From Pseudomonadota bacterium (GTDB lineage: Bacteria; Myxococcota_A; Polyangia; GCA-2747355), in NCBI GenBank assembly GCA_016711215.1, contig JADJTL010000001.1, positions 1,112,001 through 1,176,000 of the forward strand: a stretch of 64,000 bases of DNA, written 5' to 3'. Position numbers and translations under genes: made by a program. Under the pieces are notes generated by a model. The model was not told the DNA's origin and made no database searches. It saw only the letters and a program-made list of their open reading frames with translations. Shown piece by piece: positions 56,517-64,000 of the stretch. Each line of letters starts with the position of its first letter. The first letter of the stretch is position 1.

Positions 56517-57158
56517 CTAGGAACCGAAGGCAAAGCGCAAATAGCCCAGCGCCTGGAAATCCCAGCCGGCCGAGTTCAGGTCGGTCTCGGTCGGATCGTC
56601 GTCTGCCCCGCCGAAGAAGTAGTGGTAGCCGAGCTGCGGCGTCACGCCGAGCGAGAGGACGCGCCAGAAAGAATAGCGTAGACCGATCCCGCCGCGTCCC
56701 CCCACGCCGCGCGTATTGACGCGTTGGCTGTCGACCAGCTTGCCGTCGAAATCGTGCGTCTGGGCCTCGAGCGAGCCGAGATAGAAGGTGCCGACCAGGC
56801 GCATCACGACGCTGAGCCCGTGGCCGATATCGATCGAGCCATCACCGCCGAGGTTGAGCCCGATCAGATGCGCGTCGGCATCGCCGTCGAAGAAGCGCAG
56901 GTAGTCGAGATAGGCGCTGATGAAGAGCAGTCGCGCACCGACCTCGAAGCCTCCGGCCGGGCCTCCGGCCCAGCGGTAGAAGTCGCGGCCGGTCTTCCCA
57001 TTGCCAGTGGCGGCGCCGACGAGGCCCGAGCCCCAGAACTCGAGCACGCGCGCCCCCGCGACGCTGGGTGCGATCAAGAGCATGCCCGCGAGGAGCGCGG
57101 CGCAGGCCGTCCGCGAGCGGCGATCGAGGCAAGCAGTGCTGCACGGGCGGTGTTTCAT
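56517..57158 (-). CDS. Predicted outer-membrane beta-barrel protein
   Basis: This 213-residue protein has a signal peptide (TACAALLAGMLLIAPSVAGA, about 17-36) and then alternating strands with Gly and aromatic residues (FEVGARLLFISAYLDYLRFF, LSVVMRLVGTFYLGSL, GIGLRYSFWRVLSLGVTPQLG) and a C-terminal Phe-containing strand (LGYLRFAFGS), as for small outer-membrane barrels. The function is unknown. It overlaps the preceding glutaredoxin-lipoprotein gene by 4 bp, so both are in one operon. Confidence 0.75.
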   Translation of the reverse strand: MKHRPCSTACLDRRSRTACAALLAGMLLIAPSVAGARVLEFWGSGLVGAATGNGKTGRDFYRWAGGPAGGFEVGARLLFISAYLDYLRFFDGDADAHLIGLNLGGDGSIDIGHGLSVVMRLVGTFYLGSLEAQTHDFDGKLVDSQRVNTRGVGGRGGIGLRYSFWRVLSLGVTPQLGYHYFFGGADDDPTETDLNSAGWDFQALGYLRFAFGS

Positions 57159-57898
57159 GTCAGTCGACCTCCAAGCAAAGCCGTGATCCGCGCCGCGTCG
57201 AACCCCTCGATCAGGGTGCCACCGACGTCGAGCACGGGCACGCCCGACGGCGAGATGCCTTGGCGCTGGGCCTTGGTCATCAGCTCAGCGCTGGCCGCGG
57301 GGTCGCGCTCGATGTCACGTTCGACAAAAGCCACGCCATGCGCCGTCAGCCAGGCGCGAGCCGCGCGGCAGGCGGGGCACCACGAGGTCGCGTAGAGCAC
57401 GACGCGAGGCTTGCTCGGAGGCTTGCCCGGCGCCGGCGTGCCCGTGGCCGCGCTGCCGGTCGTCGGCGTGCCCGTGGCCTCGGCGCCGCCGAGCGCCCGC
57501 CGCGGCGCGAGCTGCTCGAAGGTCGCCCGTGGCAGCACGACATAGGGATAGCTGGCGTCGGCTCGCGCGGCGCGAAGATCGGCGACGTAGACGAGTTGAT
57601 GGTCCTGGCGCTGACCTGGGCGCAGCGCCAGATCGACGACGCGGACCCAGTCTCGGCTGGCCACGGGAACGTCGGCCAGCCGGGTCGTCGACGCGAAGGC
57701 ACCCTGCGCCGCGGCGAAATAGGTGAACAGCAGCTTGCGATCGGCCTTGATTGCCAAGCGCGGCAGGGATGAGGCCTGCGGCGCCGTGGCTGGGGCGGGC
57801 GGGGTTGGCTCCCGGCAGCCGACCAGCGCCGCGAGCATGCTCAGGGCTAGGGGCAGCCCGAAGCCGACCTGTCGGTGGGCCGTGAGGGCGATAGGCAT
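57155..57898 (-). CDS. Exported lipoprotein with C-terminal glutaredoxin-like domain
   Basis: A 247-residue protein with a lipobox (SMLAALVGC, about 20-28), a middle region similar to DUF4124-free linkers (LAIKADRKLLFTYFAAAQG, YVVLPRATFEQLAP), a Pro/Gly/Thr linker and a glutaredoxin domain (about 165-245): VVLYATSWCPACRAARAWL with a CPAC site, VAFVERDIERDP, the cis-Pro in GVPVLDVGG and LIEGFD. A periplasmic thiol-disulfide role is inferred, and a DsbD-type electron donor is coded next to it. TATAAG at 57913-57908 lies 9 nt upstream of the ATG. Confidence 0.83.
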   Translation of the reverse strand: MPIALTAHRQVGFGLPLALSMLAALVGCREPTPPAPATAPQASSLPRLAIKADRKLLFTYFAAAQGAFASTTRLADVPVASRDWVRVVDLALRPGQRQDHQLVYVADLRAARADASYPYVVLPRATFEQLAPRRALGGAEATGTPTTGSAATGTPAPGKPPSKPRVVLYATSWCPACRAARAWLTAHGVAFVERDIERDPAASAELMTKAQRQGISPSGVPVLDVGGTLIEGFDAARITALLGGRLT

Positions 57899-57925
57899 AG
57901 CGGCGAGCTTATAGCACCGGCGACC

Positions 57926-59143
57926 TCAGCGCACCTGCCGTAGCAGCGCCAGCAGGCGGCTGGGATCGAGTCCCTCGCCGCCGCGCGCCGCCTCGTGGCC
58001 GTCGCTGCCGAGCAGGACGAGCTGCGGCAGCTCGTGGGCGCGGTACTTGGCTTGCAGCGCGCGGTCGAGGGCGGTGTCGCGTGAGACGTCGACCTTCAGC
58101 AGCACGAAGCGGCTGAGCGCGCGTCGCACGGCCGGATGCGTGAGTACGCGGCTCTCCAGCAGCCGGCAGGGGCGACACCACGAGGCCGAGAAGTCGATCA
58201 ATATCGGTCGCCGGCGGCGCGTGGCCTGCGTCAGCGCGGCGCTCTCGTCGTGCAACCAGGGCAGCTTGACGGGTGGTGTCAGCACGAAGTTCAAGAGGCC
58301 CAGCAGCGCCAGACTCGCCAGCAGGATGCCGGTGGTCTTGCGCACCACGCGCCAGAGCGGCGCCGCGCGGAACTCGCGCTGGAGCTGGGCCAGGAGCAGG
58401 CCGCCCAGAGCGAGGGCTGCGTTGAAGGCGGCGAAGTGCCACGCGCTCGAGGTGTAGCGCGCCAGCGGGGTGACGAGGTCCTGCAGGTAGTAGAGCGCCG
58501 TCGTGACCAGGGCCACGCCGAAGATCCCGCTGACGAAACGCATCCAGGGGCCGGCCTTCGGGAGACTGACGGCGAAGGTCGCGAGCAACCAGAAGAGCAC
58601 GCCGATGCCGCTGGCATAGCTGAAGAGCAGACTGGCGCCGAGGGCGACGTTGCGGGTGCTGGCGACGTAGGCCAGCAGGCCAGCGAGCACCGGGCCGGTG
58701 CAGGGCGCGATGATCACACCGCCGACCAACCCCATGGCGAAGGCGCCACGCTTGCCCCGTCCTCCGACCAACGCCATGCGACTCGTCAGCCAGTGCGGCA
58801 GGTGGATCTCCCAGAGGCCAAACATCGACGCGGCGAGCGCCAGCAGCAGCGCGCAGAGCGGCAGCACCACCCAGGGCGACGCCAGCAGACTGCCGGCCGC
58901 CCAGCCGCCGAGGGCAGCCAGCACGCCCATGGTCGTATACATCGCCGCGATGCCCATCACGTAGCAGGTGGCCAACCAGAAGGCCGCCCGGCGCGTCGGC
59001 GCGCGGCGCGCGCCAAAGATGCTGACGGTGATCGGTATCATCGGGTAGACGCAGGGCGTCAGGCTCGTCGCCACGCCGGCGCCGAAGACGCTGAGCAGCG
59101 CCCAGCCGGTGCCCCGCGCCAGGGCTTCTTCGAAGGAACCCAT
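57926..59143 (-). CDS. dsbD: Thiol:disulfide interchange protein, DsbD-type
   Basis: A 405-residue protein with eight membrane helices carrying the DsbD Cys pair (TSLTPCVYPM and IIAPCTGPVL) and a C-terminal thioredoxin domain with WCRPC (about residue 320) and a cis-Pro in HELPQLVLLG. It would move electrons from cytoplasmic thioredoxin to periplasmic partners. The N-terminal alpha domain of E. coli DsbD is missing, as in many bacteria; the glutaredoxin lipoprotein coded next may take that place (inference). ATG at 59143. Confidence 0.92.
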   Translation of the reverse strand: MGSFEEALARGTGWALLSVFGAGVATSLTPCVYPMIPITVSIFGARRAPTRRAAFWLATCYVMGIAAMYTTMGVLAALGGWAAGSLLASPWVVLPLCALLLALAASMFGLWEIHLPHWLTSRMALVGGRGKRGAFAMGLVGGVIIAPCTGPVLAGLLAYVASTRNVALGASLLFSYASGIGVLFWLLATFAVSLPKAGPWMRFVSGIFGVALVTTALYYLQDLVTPLARYTSSAWHFAAFNAALALGGLLLAQLQREFRAAPLWRVVRKTTGILLASLALLGLLNFVLTPPVKLPWLHDESAALTQATRRRRPILIDFSASWCRPCRLLESRVLTHPAVRRALSRFVLLKVDVSRDTALDRALQAKYRAHELPQLVLLGSDGHEAARGGEGLDPSRLLALLRQVR

Positions 59144-59148
59144 CGGCG

Positions 59149-61062
59149 CTACTCGCTCGCGCCGGCCAGGCGGTAGACGGCGACCTGCTTCGGCGCCAGC
59201 GCCAGGCGTGTCTGGCCCGCGTGCAGCGCCGGCGCGCCGATGGTCAGCGCGCCGCCGCCGGGGCTGTCGATCAGCGGCGCGCGCGCCTCCCAGCTCCGAT
59301 TGAGCACCCACAGCAGGGGAGCTCCGTCCGTGGTTTCCACCTCGCGCAGCTGTACCAACGGGTCGCTGGAGCGCAGCGTCGGCTGGAGCCCCGCGGCGGC
59401 CGCCAGCAGGCCGTAGAGCGCTTCGCTCTGGTCCCGCGCGTTGATGTCGGACTGCTCGGCCAGGTAGTACTCGAGCGGACAGTGCAGCAGCAGCATTTGG
59501 CCTGCGCCGTGGCGCTTTCGCGTCAGCGCCGGCCGACCCCGCTGGTCGTGGGCGAGCACCACCGTGCCATGGCCGGAGAGCGGCTCGATCGGCAACACGG
59601 CCCGCGGATAGGGCCGCGCGCCGACCTTGGTCGCGAGCGCCAGCGCGAGGCCGTCGCCGCGCAGCAGGAGCTCGTCGTCGGGCAGGTCGAAGCAGCCATA
59701 GCGCAGCGCATGGCGACAGCCCGTCAGCTCCTCGAAGTTGCTGCACCAGGCGCCCTGATGGAAATTGTAGTCGCCGCCGAAGTACGACCAGTAAACCGTG
59801 GCGCCAGCGCGCGCCGCTTGGAGCAGGGCGCTCCAGGTCGGACTGAGCAGCTTCTGCGTCGCCGGGGCGAGCAGTAGCTGGTAGCTCCGGTTGGCCAGCG
59901 CCGCTTCGGGCACGAGCTCGACCTCGAAGCCGGCCTTCACGCAGAGCACATAGGCCTGCAGCAGCGTCCGCCGCATGCGGTCGCGCTCTTCCCAGCTGAA
60001 GGGGTAGGTGGTGTTGAAGTAGGAGGGCACGATGATCGCGGCCCGCGGGGTCGGCGGGATCAACGTCGCGGCGTCCACGGCGCGCAAGAGCGCTGCGACT
60101 GCGCGGAGCTCGTCACAGGCGGGCTTTTCGCTGCCGTCGGCGCGCGTGATGCCGAAGGTCAGCTCGAAGGCGTGGTGGTCGTAGGGCGTCTCGTCGGCAA
60201 GGTCGAAGTCGCTGTAGCACCAGCCCAGCGCGCCCGCCGCGCCGACGGAAAGACAGCTATGCACCACCTCGCGGTAATAGAGGGCCTGCTCCTGCTCGCC
60301 GGCCTGATTGGAGGAGCAGCCGAACTCCTCGAAGAGCACGGGCAGCCCGAGATAGCGCAACGAGCGCACGCAGAATTCGACATTGAGCGCCTGGCGCAGC
60401 GGGTCGCTGTCGCCGTAGTAGCTGTGGGGTCCGACGAAATCGAGCGTCCCGCGCAGGGCGTCGACGTCGAAGCCATTCTGCCCGCCCTTGAGGTTCATCA
60501 CGCCGTCGCCGAGGCTGAAGGGCCGCGCCGGATCCGCGCTGCGCAGCGCCCGACGCAGCGTCTCGGCCCAGGCCACGATCGTCTCCGGGCTGCTCTTGCC
60601 GCCCCAGAGCGGCATCTCGTTGCTCGCCAGGTAGGCGGCCACCGCCGGGTGGCCGGCGCCCGCCGTGCCCAGCGCCCGCATCAGCGCCACCTGCCACTCG
60701 ATCACCTCGCTGGCGCTGTAGGGAGAGCGCCCGTGTTGCCCGGGGAAGTCGAAGTTCTGACCCGACATGTGCCCCACGAGGGCCGAGGGAATCGTGTGCA
60801 GCCCGCTGGCCTGGCAGATATCGAAGAACTGACGCAGGCGCTCGATGGGGGCCTGGGCCAGCACCCCGGGCTGCGGCATGAAGCTCGGAATGAAGGCGAA
60901 GCTGCGGCAAACATTGAGCCCGATCGCTCGCATCTGATCGGTCTCGGCGCGCACGCGCTCGGCGTCGAAGCGCTCCCACATCCGCGGCCCGCCGGCCCGT
61001 GACCAGTAGTTGACGCCAAGCAAGAAGGCCGGTCGGCCGTCGAGCGTGAGCAAATGGGACAT
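59149..61062 (-). CDS. GH5-like glycoside hydrolase with GH42-type amidotransferase-like domain
   Basis: This 637-residue protein has no signal peptide. Residues about 1-340 form a TIM-barrel glycosidase: GVNYWSRAGG at the start, acid/base Glu in YLASNEMPLWG (about 153) and nucleophile Glu in LPVLFEEFGCSS (about 250). Residues about 370-530 resemble the class I amidotransferase-like trimer domain of GH42 enzymes (AAIIVPSYFNTTYPF, YQLLLAPATQKL, GATVYWSYFGGDY), and a small beta domain ends the protein. A beta-mannosidase or beta-galactosidase activity is possible; the substrate cannot be read from sequence. ATG 61062 follows GGAG. Confidence 0.83.
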   Translation of the reverse strand: MSHLLTLDGRPAFLLGVNYWSRAGGPRMWERFDAERVRAETDQMRAIGLNVCRSFAFIPSFMPQPGVLAQAPIERLRQFFDICQASGLHTIPSALVGHMSGQNFDFPGQHGRSPYSASEVIEWQVALMRALGTAGAGHPAVAAYLASNEMPLWGGKSSPETIVAWAETLRRALRSADPARPFSLGDGVMNLKGGQNGFDVDALRGTLDFVGPHSYYGDSDPLRQALNVEFCVRSLRYLGLPVLFEEFGCSSNQAGEQEQALYYREVVHSCLSVGAAGALGWCYSDFDLADETPYDHHAFELTFGITRADGSEKPACDELRAVAALLRAVDAATLIPPTPRAAIIVPSYFNTTYPFSWEERDRMRRTLLQAYVLCVKAGFEVELVPEAALANRSYQLLLAPATQKLLSPTWSALLQAARAGATVYWSYFGGDYNFHQGAWCSNFEELTGCRHALRYGCFDLPDDELLLRGDGLALALATKVGARPYPRAVLPIEPLSGHGTVVLAHDQRGRPALTRKRHGAGQMLLLHCPLEYYLAEQSDINARDQSEALYGLLAAAAGLQPTLRSSDPLVQLREVETTDGAPLLWVLNRSWEARAPLIDSPGGGALTIGAPALHAGQTRLALAPKQVAVYRLAGASE

Positions 61063-61121
61063 AGCGTCGGCTCCATCAGCGCTGCTAGCGCGACAGCGGC
61101 GCGCTCGGGCGCCGAAGGGGT

Positions 61122-62525
61122 TCAAGGCATCGCCACCGAGGGCCCGCAGGGTGGGCGTTGGTCCTGGCGACAGAAGGGCAGCGTGCGGCAGACCGCGCTG
61201 CTCGCCGCGGCGGCGGTGCAACGTAGCATCATGCGGCTCGCCGGGTAGTCGAGATCAGTCTCGAAAAAGGACAGCCACTCGCCGCCCAGCACGATGTCGA
61301 GATCGGGAACGCGAGGCCGCAGCTCCTGGCGCAGACCCTGGAGCAGCGGCGAGCGATCGTCGACGATCGCGAAGGCGATCGGGGCGCCGACCCAGGCCAC
61401 CGCCGCGCCTCGTTCGTCGCGATCCTGCGCCGCATCGAGCGCAAAGCGGTCGAGACGCAGCAGGCGCCAGCGCCGCGCGAGCTCGCCGCAGGGGCCAAAG
61501 TTACGCCGCGGGTCGTCGAGCGTGCGGGTCATGTCGGCCACCAGGGCGGCACGCGGAATCGACACCAGCGAGACGATCTCGCTGCCGGTTGGCAGATAGA
61601 GCGTGTGCCCGGGCGCTTCCTGCAGCTCGGGATGGCGCGCCTGGAGCTGCTCGAAGGCCGAGCGAGCGATCAGCGGAGTGCCCACCCCCGAGGCCACGAT
61701 CGCCACCGCGTCGAGACCGCTGGCCGCGGTCGGTGGTGCGGCGTCACCGGTGGGATCGTAGTCGTCGGGCAGCAGGCAGAGCGGCGCGATCACGCGGCGG
61801 CCGGGGAGCACCGTGCTCTCGCCGGCGATCGAGGCGCGCCCGCCGCCGCGCAGCCCGCCGGCGAAGACGGCCGCGCAGCGCTCACTGCGCAGGCCGTCGG
61901 CGGTGACAAGGCGCGTGACGTCGCAATCGGCTGCCAGCTGGTCGTTGCTGCCCGCCAACTCGGAGCGCAACGTCAGCGCGCGGGGCGCGGCCGTGGCGCT
62001 GCCTCCGTCTGCTACCCCCAGGTAGTTGAGCGTGACGGCGAAATGCGCGAGGACGTCGACGCCGAGCAGCAGGTCGACGGCCAGCGGCGCATCAAGACCA
62101 ATCGGACCGGCGCTGGCCTCGAGCAGCTCGAGGTCGTGAAAGACGAAGCGCGTGACGGTTGGACGCAGCGCATCGAGCAGGCGCAGCGCCACGCGCCGGC
62201 GACGACTGCGGAAACCCTCGCTCTGCCTGAGTAAGGTCAGCGACGCGGCGTTGTCGACGACCGCGCGCAGCGGGGGACCGTCGTCGACGCGCACCCGCGC
62301 GACGAGCACGCCCTGTTCGAGGGTGGCCGGAATCGGCTCGCCAAGAAAGCCCTCGTAGCGCAGCTCACCGCAGCCGCCGAGGCCCAGCGCGAGCAGCACT
62401 GCGCATGCTGCGCATGCCGCGCATGCTGCGCACGCTGCGGAGCGTCGCCCTGGTCGGCCAGCGCCTTGAGGCGCTCTAGGCCGGGTCCTTGAGCTTGCTC
62501 CGCAGCTTCTCGACGAGTGCGCCAT
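61122..62525 (-). CDS. Retropepsin-like lipoprotein, catalytic motif altered
   Basis: The mature part starts at a lipobox (LLALGLGGC). The first domain (about 60-170) has the start of an aspartyl-protease-like fold (GPPLRAVVDNAASLTLL) with DNA in place of the catalytic DT/SG, and LLLGVDVLAHFAVTLNYLG as the second hallmark strand; a second half repeats parts of it (GGEWLSFFETDLDY). It is probably a protease-fold protein without confirmed activity. The start is uncertain: in this frame the first ATG before the lipobox is 62525, inside mlaC; the 9-bp repeat (62401-62436) codes CAACAA in the signal region. A shorter GTG start gives too short a signal. Confidence 0.65.
   Translation of the reverse strand: MAHSSRSCGASSRTRPRAPQGAGRPGRRSAACAACAACAACAVLLALGLGGCGELRYEGFLGEPIPATLEQGVLVARVRVDDGPPLRAVVDNAASLTLLRQSEGFRSRRRRVALRLLDALRPTVTRFVFHDLELLEASAGPIGLDAPLAVDLLLGVDVLAHFAVTLNYLGVADGGSATAAPRALTLRSELAGSNDQLAADCDVTRLVTADGLRSERCAAVFAGGLRGGGRASIAGESTVLPGRRVIAPLCLLPDDYDPTGDAAPPTAASGLDAVAIVASGVGTPLIARSAFEQLQARHPELQEAPGHTLYLPTGSEIVSLVSIPRAALVADMTRTLDDPRRNFGPCGELARRWRLLRLDRFALDAAQDRDERGAAVAWVGAPIAFAIVDDRSPLLQGLRQELRPRVPDLDIVLGGEWLSFFETDLDYPASRMMLRCTAAAASSAVCRTLPFCRQDQRPPCGPSVAMP
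62401..62436. repeat. Four 9-bp tandem repeats (gcgcatgct)
   Basis: Units at 62401, 62410 (variant), 62419 and 62428 (variant). They lie in the signal-peptide part of the minus-strand lipoprotein gene and code a Cys-Ala-Ala repeat there. Confidence 0.92.
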
Positions 62526-63093
62526 ACGACTGCCGCTGGATGATGCGGTTGAACTGCGAGCGGTAGTTGCGGACCACGCTGACGTCGTCGGTGATGACAT
62601 CGTAGACCATCCAGCCATCGGTGCCTTGGCGCATCTTGTACTGGATCTGCAGCGCTTCGCTACGCCCCTTGCGCTTGACGTCGATCGCCGTGGTGATCGC
62701 GGCCTTGTCGCCGACGATCTCCTCTCCGAGGTAGCGGACGGCGTAGTTCAGATTCGAGCGCAGCTGCTTGAGGTAGTTGCGTTCGATCAGCTGGCGCAGC
62801 AGCTCGCTGAACTCCTGACGCTCGGCGTTGGTGCGCTTCTCCCAGTGTCGGCCGAGGGCCAGCCGCGCGAGCTCGGGGAAATCGAGGAACTGCGCGACGA
62901 CGCGAGTCAGCTCGCGATCGATCGGCTTGGGGGCGCGGCCGCGCGTCTGTTTGCGCAGCAGCATCGCGATCTGGTCGTTGGTGCGCCTTACCTTGATCAG
63001 CGGCCCGTCGGTGCGCGCGGCCGCCGCGTGCCCCGTGACGCCGATCAACGAGAGCGCTGCCAGCAAGATCAGCGGATGCCGGGCGTGGCGCAT
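62476..63093 (-). CDS. mlaC: MlaC-family periplasmic phospholipid-binding protein
   Basis: This 205-residue protein has a signal peptide (HPLILLAALSLIGVTGHAAAA) and the MlaC/Ttg2D pattern: IDRELTRVVAQFLDFPELAR, LGRHWEKRTNAERQEFSELL, NYAVRYLGEEIVGDKA, GWMVYDVITDDVSVVRNYR. MlaC carries phospholipids between the outer and inner membranes. Its MlaFED partners are not in the window. ATG 63093 lies 8 nt after GAAGGGGG; a promoter is at 63156-63128. Confidence 0.93.
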   Translation of the reverse strand: MRHARHPLILLAALSLIGVTGHAAAARTDGPLIKVRRTNDQIAMLLRKQTRGRAPKPIDRELTRVVAQFLDFPELARLALGRHWEKRTNAERQEFSELLRQLIERNYLKQLRSNLNYAVRYLGEEIVGDKAAITTAIDVKRKGRSEALQIQYKMRQGTDGWMVYDVITDDVSVVRNYRSQFNRIIQRQSYGALVEKLRSKLKDPA

Positions 63094-63127
63094 CGTTGGC
63101 CCCCTTCGTGTGGTGTGCATAGTCTAG

Positions 63128-63156
63128 TTCATACACGAGGGGTGGCGACTCAACAA
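63128..63156 (-). promoter_or_regulatory. Sigma-70-type promoter for mlaC
   Basis: On the minus strand TTGTTG (63156-63151), 17-nt spacer, TATGAA (63133-63128); predicted start near 63121, about 28 nt before the ATG. Confidence 0.5.
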
Positions 63157-63245
63157 CGTGTGGCGGCGGGATTTCCCGCCAGCTGCTCAGCGCGCGAAGC
63201 GAGACAGGAAGGCGATGCGCGCGACCATGTGCCTCGGCGCGGCGC

Positions 63246-64000
63246 CTAGCGGGCGGCGCTGGGCGCGGGGGTCCGAACCAGGGTGCGTTGCAGCTCGGCG
63301 GTCGCCAGGCCGACCTTGCGGGCCAGCTCGGACCAGCCCACGTTGACGTCGAAGCTGGACTGAAGGGAGGTCAGCCGCAGGCGGAAATACGCGACGAGGG
63401 CGTCGGTCAGCTCCTTGGGCTCGGCCAGGCCGGCGCTGAGGTTCTGCGAGGTGGCGACCAGCCAGCTCCGCGCGCTGCGCGTTCCACGCTCGGCGACGAC
63501 AAGGCGCTGCTGAGCCTCCTGCAGCTCGAGGTAGGCTTTTTCGAGCTCGAGCGTCATAGCGCTCAATGCCGCTTGTCGCTGCGCCGCCAGGCGGCGCGCG
63601 TCGGCCAGCGCCTCGCGCAGGCGGCCCACCTGTTGCACAGTGTCGAGCTGCCAGTGCAGGGCGAGCCCGAGCGCCGCGCTGCTGAAGTTGAAGGGGTTGT
63701 TGAAGAAGGCGTTCTGCGGGAAATCGACGTTGGTTGCGCGGCCGATCCCGGCTCGGCCGACGAGGAGCAGATCCGGCCAGAGGCGCGCGCGCTCGAGGGC
63801 GCTACGGGCAGCCACCGCGCGCAGCGCCGCCTCGAGCAGGTGCAGCTCCGGTCGCTCGTGCATGGCCGCGCGCTGGTAGTCGGCGCTGTAAAGCAGCTCG
63901 GCGCTCGAGGCCTCGAGGGGGAGGGCATCAAGCGTGAGCTGATCGGCGCGGAGGCCCGTCAGCGCGGTCAGTGAGCGCAGGGCGAGCTGCTCCAGCTTCT
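63246..64000 (-). CDS. TolC-family outer-membrane efflux protein, 5' part beyond window end
   Basis: The frame is open to position 64000, so the N-terminus is missing; 250 residues are visible. They show the repeat pattern of TolC hairpins: ERPELHLLEAALRAVAARSA, LWPDLLLVGRAG, GLALHWQLDTVQQVGRLREA and LELEKAYLELQEAQQRLVVA. TolC-type trimers form the outer-membrane channel for efflux pumps and type I secretion. It ends 90 bp before the mlaC promoter region. Confidence 0.85.
   Translation of the reverse strand, partial: KLEQLALRSLTALTGLRADQLTLDALPLEASSAELLYSADYQRAAMHERPELHLLEAALRAVAARSALERARLWPDLLLVGRAGIGRATNVDFPQNAFFNNPFNFSSAALGLALHWQLDTVQQVGRLREALADARRLAAQRQAALSAMTLELEKAYLELQEAQQRLVVAERGTRSARSWLVATSQNLSAGLAEPKELTDALVAYFRLRLTSLQSSFDVNVGWSELARKVGLATAELQRTLVRTPAPSAAR

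Overview
The window (about 70% GC by eye) looks like chromosomal DNA of a myxobacterium-like bacterium (Myxococcota). The grounds are a MopE/CARDB surface protein ending in a MYXO-CTERM sorting tail, a CPBP protease of the kind proposed to cut such tails, PATAN (DUF4388) response regulators, a Ser/Thr kinase, V4R and Roadblock proteins, PEGA proteins and alternative complex III. These are family assignments read by eye from the sequence; no database search was run. No phage, insertion sequence or CRISPR array was seen.

Layout: (1) 1-9.4 kb: PEGA protein (cut by the window start), MopE-type MYXO-CTERM protein, cardiolipin synthase, a FolB-flavoprotein fusion, a CPBP/myxosortase-like protease and BirA. 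(2) 9.4-14.7 kb: dnaG-rpoD operon, tRNA-Ile(CAU), C4 zinc-ribbon coiled-coil protein. (3) 15-22.7 kb: an eight-gene same-strand signalling locus (V4R, Roadblock, OmpA-type anchor, coiled-coil/Roadblock-like protein, PATAN response regulator, histidine kinase, second PATAN response regulator, Ser/Thr kinase), facing a large hybrid kinase with a haem-binding DUF3365 sensor. (4) 25.8-26.9 kb: RNase P RNA and ferritin. (5) 27-39.5 kb, minus strand: one respiratory operon, actABCDEF (alternative complex III) followed by a small membrane protein and coxBACD (caa3-type oxidase), so electrons would run from quinol through ACIII haems to the cytochrome c domain of CoxB and to oxygen. (6) 39.9-42.6 kb: DAHP synthase and an unknown lipoprotein behind a sigma-54-like promoter. 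(7) 42.7-47.7 kb, minus strand: a cold-shock-like protein, a 15-haem cytochrome with an octahaem tetrathionate-reductase-type front half, and two YeeE/YedE half-transporters, one carrying a rhodanese domain without its catalytic Cys; this looks like a sulfur-oxyanion module. (8) 48-64 kb: ABC exporter genes (one permease frameshifted), tRNA-Ser, SCO1/SenC, RlmKL, an NAD-dependent epimerase, a GcvR-like ACT protein, uridine kinase, tRNA-Val, an outer-membrane barrel, a glutaredoxin lipoprotein, DsbD, a GH5-like glycosidase, a retropepsin-like lipoprotein, MlaC and a TolC-type protein (cut by the window end).

A recurring oddity is a series of unrelated short tandem repeats (mostly 9, 12 or 15 bp units) at gene edges, several of them inside the first codons of a gene. 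Several genes also have a TANNNT hexamer only 7-9 nt before the start codon and no Shine-Dalgarno, which suggests leaderless or nearly leaderless transcripts.
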